This document shows positions 8,572 through 16,742 of a stretch of DNA of 64,000 nucleotides, piece by piece (the first letter of the stretch is position 1; each line of letters opens with the position of its first letter). This DNA comes from JANOZM01 sp031429355 (lineage in GTDB: Bacteria; Pseudomonadota; Gammaproteobacteria; Burkholderiales; Burkholderiaceae_E). The position numbers and the translations under genes are program-made. The DNA lies in assembly GCA_031429355.1 (NCBI GenBank), contig JANOZM010000004.1, forward strand, positions 1-64,000, written 5' to 3'. Under the pieces are notes generated by a model. That model was not told the DNA's origin. It worked only from the letters and a program-made list of their open reading frames with translations, and ran no database searches.

Positions 8572-8846
8572 TCAGTCATTGAAACTGCTTTGAATGTTAA
8601 GCGCTTCCCAGCCAAAAAACAAAGCAACAATTAAGCACCCGACAGGCACGAACCTCACCATCGCTCCCTGTTCATGCATTGCCTGATCGGGTCGGCCAGT
8701 GGGATACCTCAGCCAGAGCACTTCACCAACTGAGTTTTGCCCACCAACGGACATAGTGATTTGGTGTGGCGTTCCTTCAGGGTCTGTAAATCGTACTACC
8801 GGAAAACTGGAACTAGCCATTTTGTTGGACAGAAACAACCTCTGAA
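8572..8846 (-). pseudogene. Truncated DUF3592-like membrane protein gene
   Basis: The minus strand encodes FPVVRFTDPEGTPHQITMSVG, a turn with GEVLWLRYPTGRPDQA, and then a hydrophobic segment VGCLIVALFFGW. This is the C-terminal pattern of DUF3592 proteins (strand pair then a transmembrane helix). The N-terminal portion is missing: the frame runs into the left end of the IS at 8847. Nothing resembling the lost half was seen beyond the right IS end, so the gene was both interrupted and partly deleted. Confidence 0.6.
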
Positions 8847-8905
8847 TGAACCTCCCCTTAAAAAACGGACAGTTGTACACTTAAATTCTCATTGAGGGGT
8901 ACAGC

Positions 8906-9148
8906 ATGGCCAAGAAGCAGCAGTTTGCAGATGAATTTCGCAAAGAAGCGGTACGGCAGGTGATTGAAAAGGGATTGAAAGTCACGGATGTGGCGGCCCG
9001 CTTAGGCGTGTCAGCGCCCAGTCTGTATAAATGGGTCAATGAGGATCGTCCCGATCCCGAGTCCAAGGACAAGGTTGAACTTGTTCAATTGCGTCGGGAA
9101 GTGTTGCAACTACGCAGTGAGTTGGCCAGTGCGCAGGAGGATAGGTAG
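8906..9148 (+). CDS. IS3-type transposase orfA, ended early by a stop
   Basis: 80-residue helix-turn-helix OrfA: KKQQFADEFRKEAVRQVIEK, VTDVAARLGVSAPSLYKWVNE, then a leucine-rich zipper (VQLRREVLQLRSELASA). It binds the IS ends and dimerises. The TAG at 9146-9148 comes just before the I-L-K-K segment that normally carries the slippery sequence, so the expected fusion with OrfB cannot be made from this copy without readthrough. Confidence 0.85.
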   Translation: MAKKQQFADEFRKEAVRQVIEKGLKVTDVAARLGVSAPSLYKWVNEDRPDPESKDKVELVQLRREVLQLRSELASAQEDR

Positions 9149-9153
9149 ATTTT

Positions 9154-9198
9154 AAAAAAGGGTGAATCGCAAAGCCAAGCATTCGGGGAATGCTTGGC
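9154..9198 (+). promoter_or_regulatory. Programmed -1 frameshift signal of the IS3 element
   Basis: A-AAA-AAG at 9154-9160 is in the correct phase for -1 slippage relative to orfA. Thirteen bases on, an 11-base perfect inverted repeat (GCCAAGCATTC, three-base loop, 9174-9198) can form a stimulating hairpin. The downstream orfB is not in the -1 frame any more; one missing G in the run after the slippery site would explain this. Confidence 0.6.
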
Positions 9199-10106
9199 TG
9201 CATGAACCAGTTCTTCGCGCGAAACCCAGCATAAAATTTGCGTTTATTGAACTGCACAAACATGAGCATAGCGTGAATCGTCTATGCCGAGTTTTACAAG
9301 TGTCACACAGCGGCTTTTATGATTGGCGAGAGCGCCCTGAATCAGCGCGGCTGGCGGAAAACCGTCGATTACTTGAATTAAACAAAGAATCGTTTCAACC
9401 AAGCCATCATACCTACAGCAGTCCGCGCGTGTTGTGTGATCTGCACGAGTTGGGTGAAACCTTTAATCAAAAACGTGTTGCACGCCTAATGCGAGCCAAC
9501 AAATTAGTAGCACATCGCGACTATCGCAGCCATCGACATCGGTACTCGAAACCCGATATTGCAGCACCAAATCACTTGCAACAAGACTTTGTGACCAAGC
9601 AACCAAACGTTGCTTGGGTAACCGACATTACCTACATTCGAACCATGCAAGGTTGGCTGTATTTGGCTGTCGTGATTGATTTCTCGCGTAGAGTAGTCGG
9701 TTGGTCAATGAAAGCGACCATGCATCGTGAGATTGCACTAGATGCTTTGCTGATGGCTGTGAACCGACGCGAGCCAGAAAGCCAGGTTACGATTCATTCA
9801 GTTTAAGGCTCACAATTTAGCAGCGATGATTGGATACGATTTTGCAATGACAATCGATTAACACCCAGCATGAGTCGTCGTGGTAACTATTACGACAATG
9901 CAGTGGCTGAGACGTTCTTCAGCACCTTAAAGAAAGAAAGGATTAGAAACGAAGTCTACCCAACTCGCGATAAAGCAAGGGCCGATATATTCGATTATAT
10001 TGAGGTGTTCTATAATAAGGCTCGGCGTCAGACTTACCTAGCAAAAAAGACGCCCGAACAGTTCGAAATCGCTCACCTAGAGCAAACCCAACTGTCCGTT
10101 TTATAG
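9156..10106 (+). pseudogene. IS3-type transposase orfB (rve integrase domain), broken
   Basis: The frame gives an HTH_21-type region (HSVNRLCRVLQVSHSGFYDW), then the DDE integrase core starting WVTDITYIRT. The second catalytic Asp, normally in H-S-D-Q-G-S-Q-F, is replaced: the codons read H-S-V-stop-G-S-Q-F (stop at 9804-9806), after which the same frame continues through SRRGNYYDNAVAETFFSTLK, containing the catalytic Glu, to the end at 10106. So the copy has lost a catalytic residue and has a nonsense codon, and the orfA/orfB frame relation is wrong as well. Confidence 0.85.
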
Positions 10107-10116
10107 TCCAGGTTCA

Positions 10117-10931
10117 TTGCGAGGGAGTGGCTCTCTTTTAAAGTGACCAGCTCCATTGTTTACGGAAATAAACTAGTAAGCCTAAGGCAAATCTGAGGCT
10201 TGAGACTTATTTTGTTTACTCTAAGCCCTTCAACAATACCTAACAAAAAGCGAAAAGCAACTGGCTTTAAAAAATTGCCGATGCCGCGAACGTAGGGACG
10301 GCGTACGAAAACCTGCGCGCAAGTAGGGCATACACAAAGACTCTGCTTGTCCTGTCTAGCCTAGCTGAGTAATCTCATTTTGCAGACAGTTTGGCCGCCG
10401 CTTAAAAAGGGGAAGTATTGCATGACTCAGTCGTTTGATTAGGCAATTTGGACTACAATTTTTGGGTCTGTTGTACTAGGTTAGACTACGGTCTAATCCC
10501 AAAGAATTCGCGAACGCGACGTTTTTAGTTGGCTAGAAAGATATACTTGAGATTAGCTTAAGGTACTTTTTATGTGGTCCGTTTTGCCTTGAGAATCGGT
10601 GCCTGCGCGATGAACCTCCTATTTTGTGCACTGAAAGTGCTTTGCTATCGGGGGTTTTTTTTCGTGGTTTTGCAATGTTGAATTTAAACATTCAGAGCTT
10701 TTGCGTCGTCTTGAATCACAACGAAGAGTAAAAAGTTTAAAGATACGAGAAAATATTTCTCGGCAAAGCTCGATAGAAGAGTAGCCAAATTATTTTCTCG
10801 AAAAACAACAATTTTTCAAAAACAATTTTACGAATATTTTTACATGCAATCGCTCGATAGTTTGCGTAATCCATTTATTGAAAAGCCTTCAGCCGGCGAT
10901 TTTTCAATTTCCACAAGGATCAACTATTACC
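10117..10931 (+). other. Non-coding stretch before the helicase gene
   Basis: No gene was found. It is AT-rich and holds small inverted repeats: TTAGAC/GTCTAA around 10484-10499 and CGCG-AA-CGCG nearby. At 10613-10662 there is a terminator-like arrangement: AACCTCC pairs with GGGGGTT (one G-U), encloses a GCACT/AGTGC hairpin, and is followed by eight T. The 3' part from about 10840 contains the leader of the helicase gene with AAGGA at 10915. Confidence 0.5.
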
Positions 10932-13076
10932 ATGATTAATACTATTTGGGGAAGCACTGAAAAGCCTATCTCAACCAAACGCTTGGCCGACAAAATCGGG
11001 CAAATCGCAGATCTTGAGGGAACCCTCTACATTGGATACCCCATTATCGGTACGCCAGAAGGATCTTTCCCAATAGATGCATTGCTGGTATTGAAGGAAA
11101 AAGGTGTCGTGCTATTCAACGTCATTGAAGGAAAGCACTTGGGCGATTACGAAGACGCACAGGACGACGCATTTAATAAAATGCAAGCTAAGCTTCTGCA
11201 ACACAAAATTCTAATTCAAAAACGAAAACTAATTGTTGATATCCGCGCCGTAACATACGCGCCGACGCTTTCAGCTGTTCCTGTTAATCCGGAATACGCG
11301 GTGTGTAACTCGGATAATTTGATTGAAGTAATCAGGAAAATTCCGAATGTAAACTCTGACTCTTATGGAGCACTTGTTTCAGTTATTCAATCTATTTCGA
11401 CGCTACGTCGCGGACGCAAGAAAAGGGATTTGCAAATAGCAAATTCCCGCGGAATGAAAATTAAGTCACTTGAAGATTCAATAGCGAATCTTGACAGTCA
11501 ACAAAGCGCGGCTGTAGTAGAGACGTTCGAAGGTGTTCAACGAATTCGTGGCCTTGCTGGGTGCGGGAAAACGATAGTTTTGGCTCTTAAAGTTGCTTAT
11601 CTGCATGCTAGCCATCGTGATTGGAGCATCGCTGTAACATTCAACACCAGATCCTTGAAAAAGCAATTTGAAAATTTAATTACTACGTTTGTCCTCGAAC
11701 AAGTTAACGAGGAACCCGATTGGGAAAAAATCAGAATTTTAAACGCTTGGGGAGCACCGGGCGGGAAAGAACGCACTGGAATTTATTATGAATTCTGTAA
11801 CGATCATGGTGTGGAGTATCTCGATTTTGGTACTGCAAAAAATCAATATGGGAGCGACAAAGCGTTTGAAAAAGCATGTGAAATCGCATTGACATCAGTT
11901 AAAACATTTATACCGAAATACGACGCAATCTTAATAGACGAAGCACAGGATTTTTCACCAAGCTTTTTGTTGCTTTGCTACGAGTACCTCAAAGATCCAA
12001 AACGTTTAGTGTATGCGTACGACGAGCTACAAAACCTAGGCAATCGATCACTACCACCAGCTGAGGAAATATTTGGAAAAGATACAGAAGGACATCCGCG
12101 TGTAACAATTGAACCCCCCAAGCTAGGTCGACCTAAACAAGACATTATTTTGGATACTTGCTATAGAAATTCTAGACCAGTTCTTAGTACCGCGCATGCA
12201 CTGGGATTCGGCATTTATAGGGAACGCGGGCTAGTCCAAGTTTTTGAAAATAAAAACCTTTGGTTTGATATTGGGTATGAGGGTGTCAAAGATAGGATTG
12301 ATGACGGTGAAATAGTGGAACTTTCACGAACACTAAAATCAAGCCCGGAATTTTTGGAACATCACTCGAGTATTGACGATCTCATCGAATTTAGAACTTT
12401 CGAAACAGAAGAGGAACAAACCACTTGGCTTGTGAAGGCGATTCAAGAGAATTTGGAAGATGATGAGTTGATTCCGGACGATATAGTGGTCATTAATCCA
12501 GAGCCGTTAAGTACGCGAAATGCAGTTGGTTCAGCGCGGGCGCAGTTGCTCAAGAAAAAAATCAATTCGAATTTGGCAGGTGTGACAACAATTGCAGACG
12601 TGTTTACGGAGCCAGGAACTGTTACGTTTACGGGCGTTTTCCGAGCGAAAGGTAACGAAGCGGCAATGGTATACGTTATAAACGCTCAAGATTGCTTTGG
12701 TGGAACTCAACCTCGTGAAGTGGCGCTTTCTCGAAATCGGCTATTCACAGCGATGACAAGATCAAAAGCATGGGTTCGCGTTTTGGGTTTTGGTCCGCGC
12801 ATGAAGTCGCTTAGCGCGGAATTTGAAAAAGTAAAAAGAGCGAATTTTTCGCTTAAATTTCGATACCCAACTGAAGATGAACGAAAGTCAATTATGACTG
12901 TCAATCGAGATATGTCTAAGGCGGAGCTTGAGCGCAGTAACAATAGGAGAAATAGTTTGGCGGATATTGCAAGATCTCTTGATTCTGGCGAAAGCTATTT
13001 AGAGGACTATTCAGAAGATGACATCGCGCTGCTCAGAAGTGTGATTGACAAAAAAGTAAAACGTAAAAACAAATGA
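10932..13076 (+). CDS. PD-(D/E)XK nuclease-like domain fused to SF1 helicase
   Basis: 714 residues from the ATG at 10932 (AAGGA 11 bases upstream; the frame is open from 10878). N-terminal domain: PIDALLVLKEKG then FNVIEGK gives a possible PD-(D/E)XK nuclease triad Asp49, Glu66, Lys68. From about residue 200 it is a UvrD/Rep-type superfamily 1 helicase: Walker A GLAGCGKT (207-214), Walker B IDEAQD (335-340), motif IV-like TCYRNSR, motif V FRAKGNEA and motif VI FTAMTRSKAWV. DNA helicase/nuclease activity is expected. The 3' end overlaps the next gene by four bases (ATGA), indicating translational coupling. The setting among decayed IS elements and the enzyme type suggest anti-phage defence, but I cannot match it to a named system. 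Confidence 0.8.
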   Translation: MINTIWGSTEKPISTKRLADKIGQIADLEGTLYIGYPIIGTPEGSFPIDALLVLKEKGVVLFNVIEGKHLGDYEDAQDDAFNKMQAKLLQHKILIQKRKLIVDIRAVTYAPTLSAVPVNPEYAVCNSDNLIEVIRKIPNVNSDSYGALVSVIQSISTLRRGRKKRDLQIANSRGMKIKSLEDSIANLDSQQSAAVVETFEGVQRIRGLAGCGKTIVLALKVAYLHASHRDWSIAVTFNTRSLKKQFENLITTFVLEQVNEEPDWEKIRILNAWGAPGGKERTGIYYEFCNDHGVEYLDFGTAKNQYGSDKAFEKACEIALTSVKTFIPKYDAILIDEAQDFSPSFLLLCYEYLKDPKRLVYAYDELQNLGNRSLPPAEEIFGKDTEGHPRVTIEPPKLGRPKQDIILDTCYRNSRPVLSTAHALGFGIYRERGLVQVFENKNLWFDIGYEGVKDRIDDGEIVELSRTLKSSPEFLEHHSSIDDLIEFRTFETEEEQTTWLVKAIQENLEDDELIPDDIVVINPEPLSTRNAVGSARAQLLKKKINSNLAGVTTIADVFTEPGTVTFTGVFRAKGNEAAMVYVINAQDCFGGTQPREVALSRNRLFTAMTRSKAWVRVLGFGPRMKSLSAEFEKVKRANFSLKFRYPTEDERKSIMTVNRDMSKAELERSNNRRNSLADIARSLDSGESYLEDYSEDDIALLRSVIDKKVKRKNK

Positions 13077-13738
13077 ACCCAAAGGAGACCTTGAAACAAA
13101 TTAGCAAACTTACTGAAATACTCGTCGAACTGAGCTTATCAAACCAACAAAATTTTCCAAAGACTCTCGGAGAGCCAAAGAAATCGTTTGAAATCACGCT
13201 CGACAAAGCATCAAACTTTAGTGTGGCGCAAAAGAACGTAGCCTACCTTGAAATATACCGGCAGCTAGACCAAAGCAATTGCTTCAACGTCAAGATGGTT
13301 GATGGGGCCCTAATCTCTTTTCGTTATCGTTTCTCTGAAGGAAAAGTAATCGAACATGTGCTGTGCTATTTTCCATCTCCAGAGTTAGAGTGCTTTCAAA
13401 ACGATCCTCAAATTTATATGGAAGACGAGGTTTATGCTGAGATAGTTTCCAAGAATATCGTTTCCTTCCCTATTCGATTTGATTTTTCGAGCCAATCTTC
13501 TAGCCACGTTGAGGAGCGTCATCCAATTACCCACTTGACTTTGGGGCAATATAAAAATTGCCGAATACCAGTGTCTGCACCGCTTGGTCCATTCGCGTTT
13601 GGTCGATTTATCTTAAGAAACTTTTACAATACCGCGTTTTACAAATACGCTGAAGTGATACCCCAAAGCGCGAGTTGCTTTCCTCGAACCATTACAGCAA
13701 AAGAAAGTGAACTCTCTTATTTCAGTTGTGGCAATTAA
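13073..13738 (+). CDS. DUF2290-like partner of the helicase-nuclease
   Basis: 221 residues, no signal peptide or membrane segment. The segment HPITHLTLGQYKNCRIPVSAPLG... (cut here) followed by GRFILRNFYN resembles what I remember of the DUF2290 family; this is recognition by memory and not certain. The N-terminal 35 residues are helical and Lys/Glu-rich, the middle is strand-rich (FNVKMVDGALISFRYRF). No catalytic motif is obvious; the conserved His pair (HPxxH) could be functional. It overlaps the helicase gene by four bases, so the two proteins are made together and probably work together. The helicase domain suggests a nucleic-acid role. Confidence 0.55.
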   Translation: MNPKETLKQISKLTEILVELSLSNQQNFPKTLGEPKKSFEITLDKASNFSVAQKNVAYLEIYRQLDQSNCFNVKMVDGALISFRYRFSEGKVIEHVLCYFPSPELECFQNDPQIYMEDEVYAEIVSKNIVSFPIRFDFSSQSSSHVEERHPITHLTLGQYKNCRIPVSAPLGPFAFGRFILRNFYNTAFYKYAEVIPQSASCFPRTITAKESELSYFSCGN

Positions 13739-13836
13739 GTCATAGGTTTTGAATTTAGAGTAGCCGAAAAAAGCCACAACATTGTTTAGCTGTGGGTGAT
13801 TCTTTTGTAAGCGATCCATAAACTAGGCCCCTTGCG

Positions 13837-14190
13837 CTAATTCGTAATCGTAGTTTTCGGTAGGAGCTGCACATTCCAATGCATCAGCGCGTCGTAGTCA
13901 TCTACTGTTTTCGCAGTCGGTAATGCTTGCAGTACGTGGCGCAGCCACGTACTAGGTTCTTGGCCGTTTGAATCATCGAGTAAATAATAGCGCTGGCGTT
14001 GGCCCCCGATGCGGTGTCGCTAAACAGCCAAGCTTTACGACCCATCACGAATGGGCGTATGGCGTTCTCGCACCAGTTGTTGTCAATCGGCAAGTCGCCC
14101 AACTTGGTGTACCGAATTAGTCGTGGCCAGCAGTTCGCAAGGTACGTCATTGCTTTACCGTATGCGGATAGACTGTAACCGTTAACTAGG
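13837..14190 (-). pseudogene. C-terminal remnant of a second IS66 TnpC
   Basis: After the main tnpC stop, the minus strand carries another TnpC C-terminus: MTYLANCWPRLIRYTKLGDL, LPIDNNWCENAIRPFVMGRK, AWLFSDTASGANASA. The frame then shifts: TWLRHVLQALPTAKTVDDYD continues in another phase to a stop at 13837. The shift lies at a short repeated ACGGCCAAG-type motif and looks like a slippage deletion. This gives evidence of two related IS66 elements at one place. Confidence 0.75.
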
Positions 14191-15760
14191 CGGCGTTGTT
14201 TCCGTTCGCCACCGTTTGATGTAACGCTGATCGCATCGGGTTGTTTGCAAACAATGGTTTCCAACGACGCGGGGTCAGGTCTTCTATGTTGCTGTACGGA
14301 TGTTCGCTAATGCGTTGCAGCACATCGACCAAATAATCGTAGGGTTCAATGTCGTGCAATTTGCAAGTGACCAGTAAACTTTGCATGACGCCAATTTGTT
14401 GTGCGCCAAGCTCGGTCCAGCAGAAGAGCCAGTTTTTTCTTCCCATCGGTATCACCCGCAAAGCGCGCTCAATGGCATTGGTGTCAATGGCCACGTCAGG
14501 GTCATCTAAGTACACCATCAAGCCTTCTTTGCGCTCACGCGCGTACGCCATGGCCTTAGTGAAGGGACTGCTAGGCAAGAAGCCTTGCTTGTCAAACTGC
14601 TTGTTGATCCAAGCAAACAATTGTTCGACGATTGGTTTGGCTTCGGATTGCCGAAGCGCATGCTTTTGTTCGCCTTGTAAATGTTGTTCGGCAATCGTTC
14701 GCTCCACCGCGTAGAGCGCCGCAATCATTTCCAAGGCTTTTTCGGCCCGCTCGGGCTCGATACTTTGCGCCCGAACGAACTCGCGTCGGCAGTGCGCCCA
14801 GCACTGCGCGTGGGTCAACCCTAAACGGGCTGCATAGTTGGCGTAAACCGCATAACCGTCCGTGTGTAACACCGCTTTGTGCGGTGGCTTATCGCCCAAA
14901 GCCATATCCAAGTACTGCCCACCGCGGCCTGGGTAAAACGCAAAGCAGATTTCATCTTGCTCGCCCATGATGGGCCACATTTGCCCAGTCTTCATTTTGC
15001 CCGGACGTGCAAGCCCCGCTTTAATCGGCGTTTCATCGACTAGCTTTACGCGACTAGTGCGAATCGATGCTAACTGTGCTTCATATATGGGTTCCAACAA
15101 CGCAATCGTACTTTGCGCAATTTGCGTCAACCACGCTCGGCTCACTTTAATGCCCGCTGCCGCCAACCGTTGGTGTTGCCGGTAAAACGGTAAGTGGTAC
15201 GTGCACTTGTCGATCAACAACCCGGCCAGAAACGACACGTCCGCTCGGCTGCCTTCTAAAACACCGACAGGGGCCTTGGCGCAACTGATCGCTTGCGTGT
15301 CGAGCCGTTTAATCATCGGGCGCACGTATTTGAGAACAACGTAACTACCCGGGCGCTGCGCAAGCCGATGGCTGACCTTTTGACCAATCACTTCGTATTG
15401 GTCAGGCGCTAAACCGGCCGCTTCACGGCAAGGCACTTCGATGACTTCAACCGGCACTTTACTCTCGTCAAAGAACGGGATCGATTCGTCAGTGGTTGGG
15501 GCTGGTTTTACACCGCTCTTGCGCTCGTGACCCGCAACTGTCGTGGTCTTAGTCAATACGTTGGAGTCTGAATCTTCACTGCCAATAAATTCTTGGCCTA
15601 AGATACCTTGCTCGGGGTTTTCTGGTATCAAACGCTTCTCGCTTTTACTACCAAACAATTGGCGGCGAAACCATTCGAGCTGGTGGCGAAGCTGCGCGAC
15701 TTCACCCAACACGGCATCGTATTGTGCCTTCGGAACCGTGTCTAATTGAGCGCTTTGCAT
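14186..15760 (-). CDS. tnpC: IS66 family transposase TnpC
   Basis: 524-residue, apparently intact DDE transposase. N-terminal coiled coil and zinc-binding-like region (QLRHQLEWFRRQLFGSKSEKR), central domain with DETPIKAG... and LHTDGYAVYANYA and QCWAHCRREFVRA, C-terminal AIERALRVIPMGRKNWLF and LTPRRWKPLFANNPMRS, the normal end of the family. It catalyses transposition. With tnpB interrupted, the element may still be immobile on its own. Confidence 0.92.
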   Translation of the reverse strand: MQSAQLDTVPKAQYDAVLGEVAQLRHQLEWFRRQLFGSKSEKRLIPENPEQGILGQEFIGSEDSDSNVLTKTTTVAGHERKSGVKPAPTTDESIPFFDESKVPVEVIEVPCREAAGLAPDQYEVIGQKVSHRLAQRPGSYVVLKYVRPMIKRLDTQAISCAKAPVGVLEGSRADVSFLAGLLIDKCTYHLPFYRQHQRLAAAGIKVSRAWLTQIAQSTIALLEPIYEAQLASIRTSRVKLVDETPIKAGLARPGKMKTGQMWPIMGEQDEICFAFYPGRGGQYLDMALGDKPPHKAVLHTDGYAVYANYAARLGLTHAQCWAHCRREFVRAQSIEPERAEKALEMIAALYAVERTIAEQHLQGEQKHALRQSEAKPIVEQLFAWINKQFDKQGFLPSSPFTKAMAYARERKEGLMVYLDDPDVAIDTNAIERALRVIPMGRKNWLFCWTELGAQQIGVMQSLLVTCKLHDIEPYDYLVDVLQRISEHPYSNIEDLTPRRWKPLFANNPMRSALHQTVANGNNAA

Positions 15761-15813
15761 AGCTGCAATTTTACCCGATACAACGCTATTTATCGAGCAA
15801 CAATACCGTCTTT

Positions 15814-16176
15814 TTACACTGTATTTTTTACCGCTCTTTGGTAGCGTAAACGCACACGTTTTACTTCAACGCCTTCGAGCAATAACTTTAGTTTCATACA
15901 ATCAATTTCACTCGTACTCACCTTAGACCAGTCCGAGATTAAACGGCCTTACTCCAAGCGCTTGGCCCACACGCACCAACCATTACGATCCCAATACAGC
16001 ACCTTAATTTGTGTTGCCCGTCGATTCACGAACGCAAACAATTGGCCCAACAACGGGTCTTGTTGCATCCCGTGTTTGGCAATCGCGTACAACCCATCAA
16101 ACGAGCGGCGCATGTCCACCGGTTCTCCATATAAAAATACGCGCAGGTTTTGTTCTGGAAAGAACACGCAAATCAC
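15814..16176 (-). pseudogene. tnpB: IS66 TnpB with in-frame nonsense codon
   Basis: The GTG start directly follows the tnpA stop (TAGGTG). Residues 1-75 are typical TnpB: LRVFLYGEPVDMRRSFDGLY and KVLYWDRNGWCVWAKRLE. A TAA then replaces what should be Lys/Arg, and the same frame continues (GRLISDWSKV..., LLLEGVEVKRVRLRYQRA) to the true stop at 15814. Only a point change separates it from a full 120-residue product. Confidence 0.85.
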
Positions 16177-16491
16177 CTAACTTCTTGTGATGCTCAGGCT
16201 AACGCCCAAGCCAAGGTCTAAACGAATACTCAAGCCCGAATCGCTCACTACATTCATTGGTGCAATGGCTGGCTTAACAGAACCCAAATCGATAAACGAC
16301 TTAGCGTTAACGACCGAAGTACGCGGCGCTTTCTTGGACCCGCTTAACCTTAACTTCCATGCATAAAACACCGACTGTGCAATCGCTGTCTCTCGACAAA
16401 ACTGCTGCACCGTTTTACCGCTACTGGCTTGCGCCTGAATTCGCTCTCGCCACAATGCTTGATTCGCTAGACGTTTTTCTGACGTTGTCAT
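16177..16491 (-). CDS. tnpA: IS66 accessory protein TnpA
   Basis: 104-residue TnpA with an N-terminal helix-turn-helix (RERIQAQASSGKTVQQFCRE, AIAQSVFYAWKLRL). The C-terminal half is a poorly conserved hydrophilic/strand region. It is the first gene of the IS66 unit; TnpB starts immediately after its stop. It is thought to bind the element or regulate transposition. Confidence 0.9.
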   Translation of the reverse strand: MTTSEKRLANQALWRERIQAQASSGKTVQQFCRETAIAQSVFYAWKLRLSGSKKAPRTSVVNAKSFIDLGSVKPAIAPMNVVSDSGLSIRLDLGLGVSLSITRS

Positions 16492-16611
16492 CTCATCACC
16501 TTTTTGATTAAAAGCGTAAGACTGAACCCGATCACTTATTTAATCTATAACGCCAGTGGTTGACCGGTTACGATAGACTGGCGTTTATTGAGCGCTTACC
16601 TTACAACCATT

Positions 16612-16654
16612 GGATTTGTGGAGTTACGATTAGTACAGTCTTAAAGAGAAGGTC
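16612..16654. mobile_element. Isolated IS3/IS407-like right end
   Basis: The 43 bases ending in AAGGTCA align with the right end of the degenerate element at 21536-21578 (shared TTTGTGGA, TTACGATT, GTACAGT and terminal GGTCA) at roughly 85 percent identity. No transposase adjoins, so this is an orphan end directly beside the IS66 element. Confidence 0.6.
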
Positions 16655-16742
16655 AATCACGATGTAGCCACTAATTCGGAGAGCCGTTCGTCGAATCTCA
16701 TGTCTTTTAGATACTTCGAAAGCAATAGCTAAAGGTCTGCCT

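Larger units (their letters stand above)
8847..10116 (+). mobile_element. Inactive IS3 family element (IS51-like group)
   Basis: Terminal inverted repeats of about 29 bases begin TGAACC: the left end at 8847 and the right end (reverse complement) at 10116 share TGAACCT and ACGGACAGTTG with a one-base length difference between. Inside are orfA and orfB of an IS3-type transposase. No 3-4 base direct repeat is seen at the junctions. Several lesions (see the orfA, signal and orfB entries) make the copy inactive. Confidence 0.85.
13807..16599 (-). mobile_element. Hybrid IS66 family element
   Basis: Ends match IS66-type termini: GTAAGCG..C.ATAAAC at 13807 and the reverse complement at 16599. Contents read on the minus strand: tnpA, tnpB (nonsense), a full tnpC, and then a second, partial tnpC C-terminus adjoining the left end. 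The left end therefore seems to belong to another IS66 copy, and the element is a fusion of two copies. No 8-base target repeat was seen. Confidence 0.75.

Noticed and set aside
14632..14970. Plus-strand frames within tnpC
   Set aside because: They are shadows of the transposase on the other strand with no independent support.
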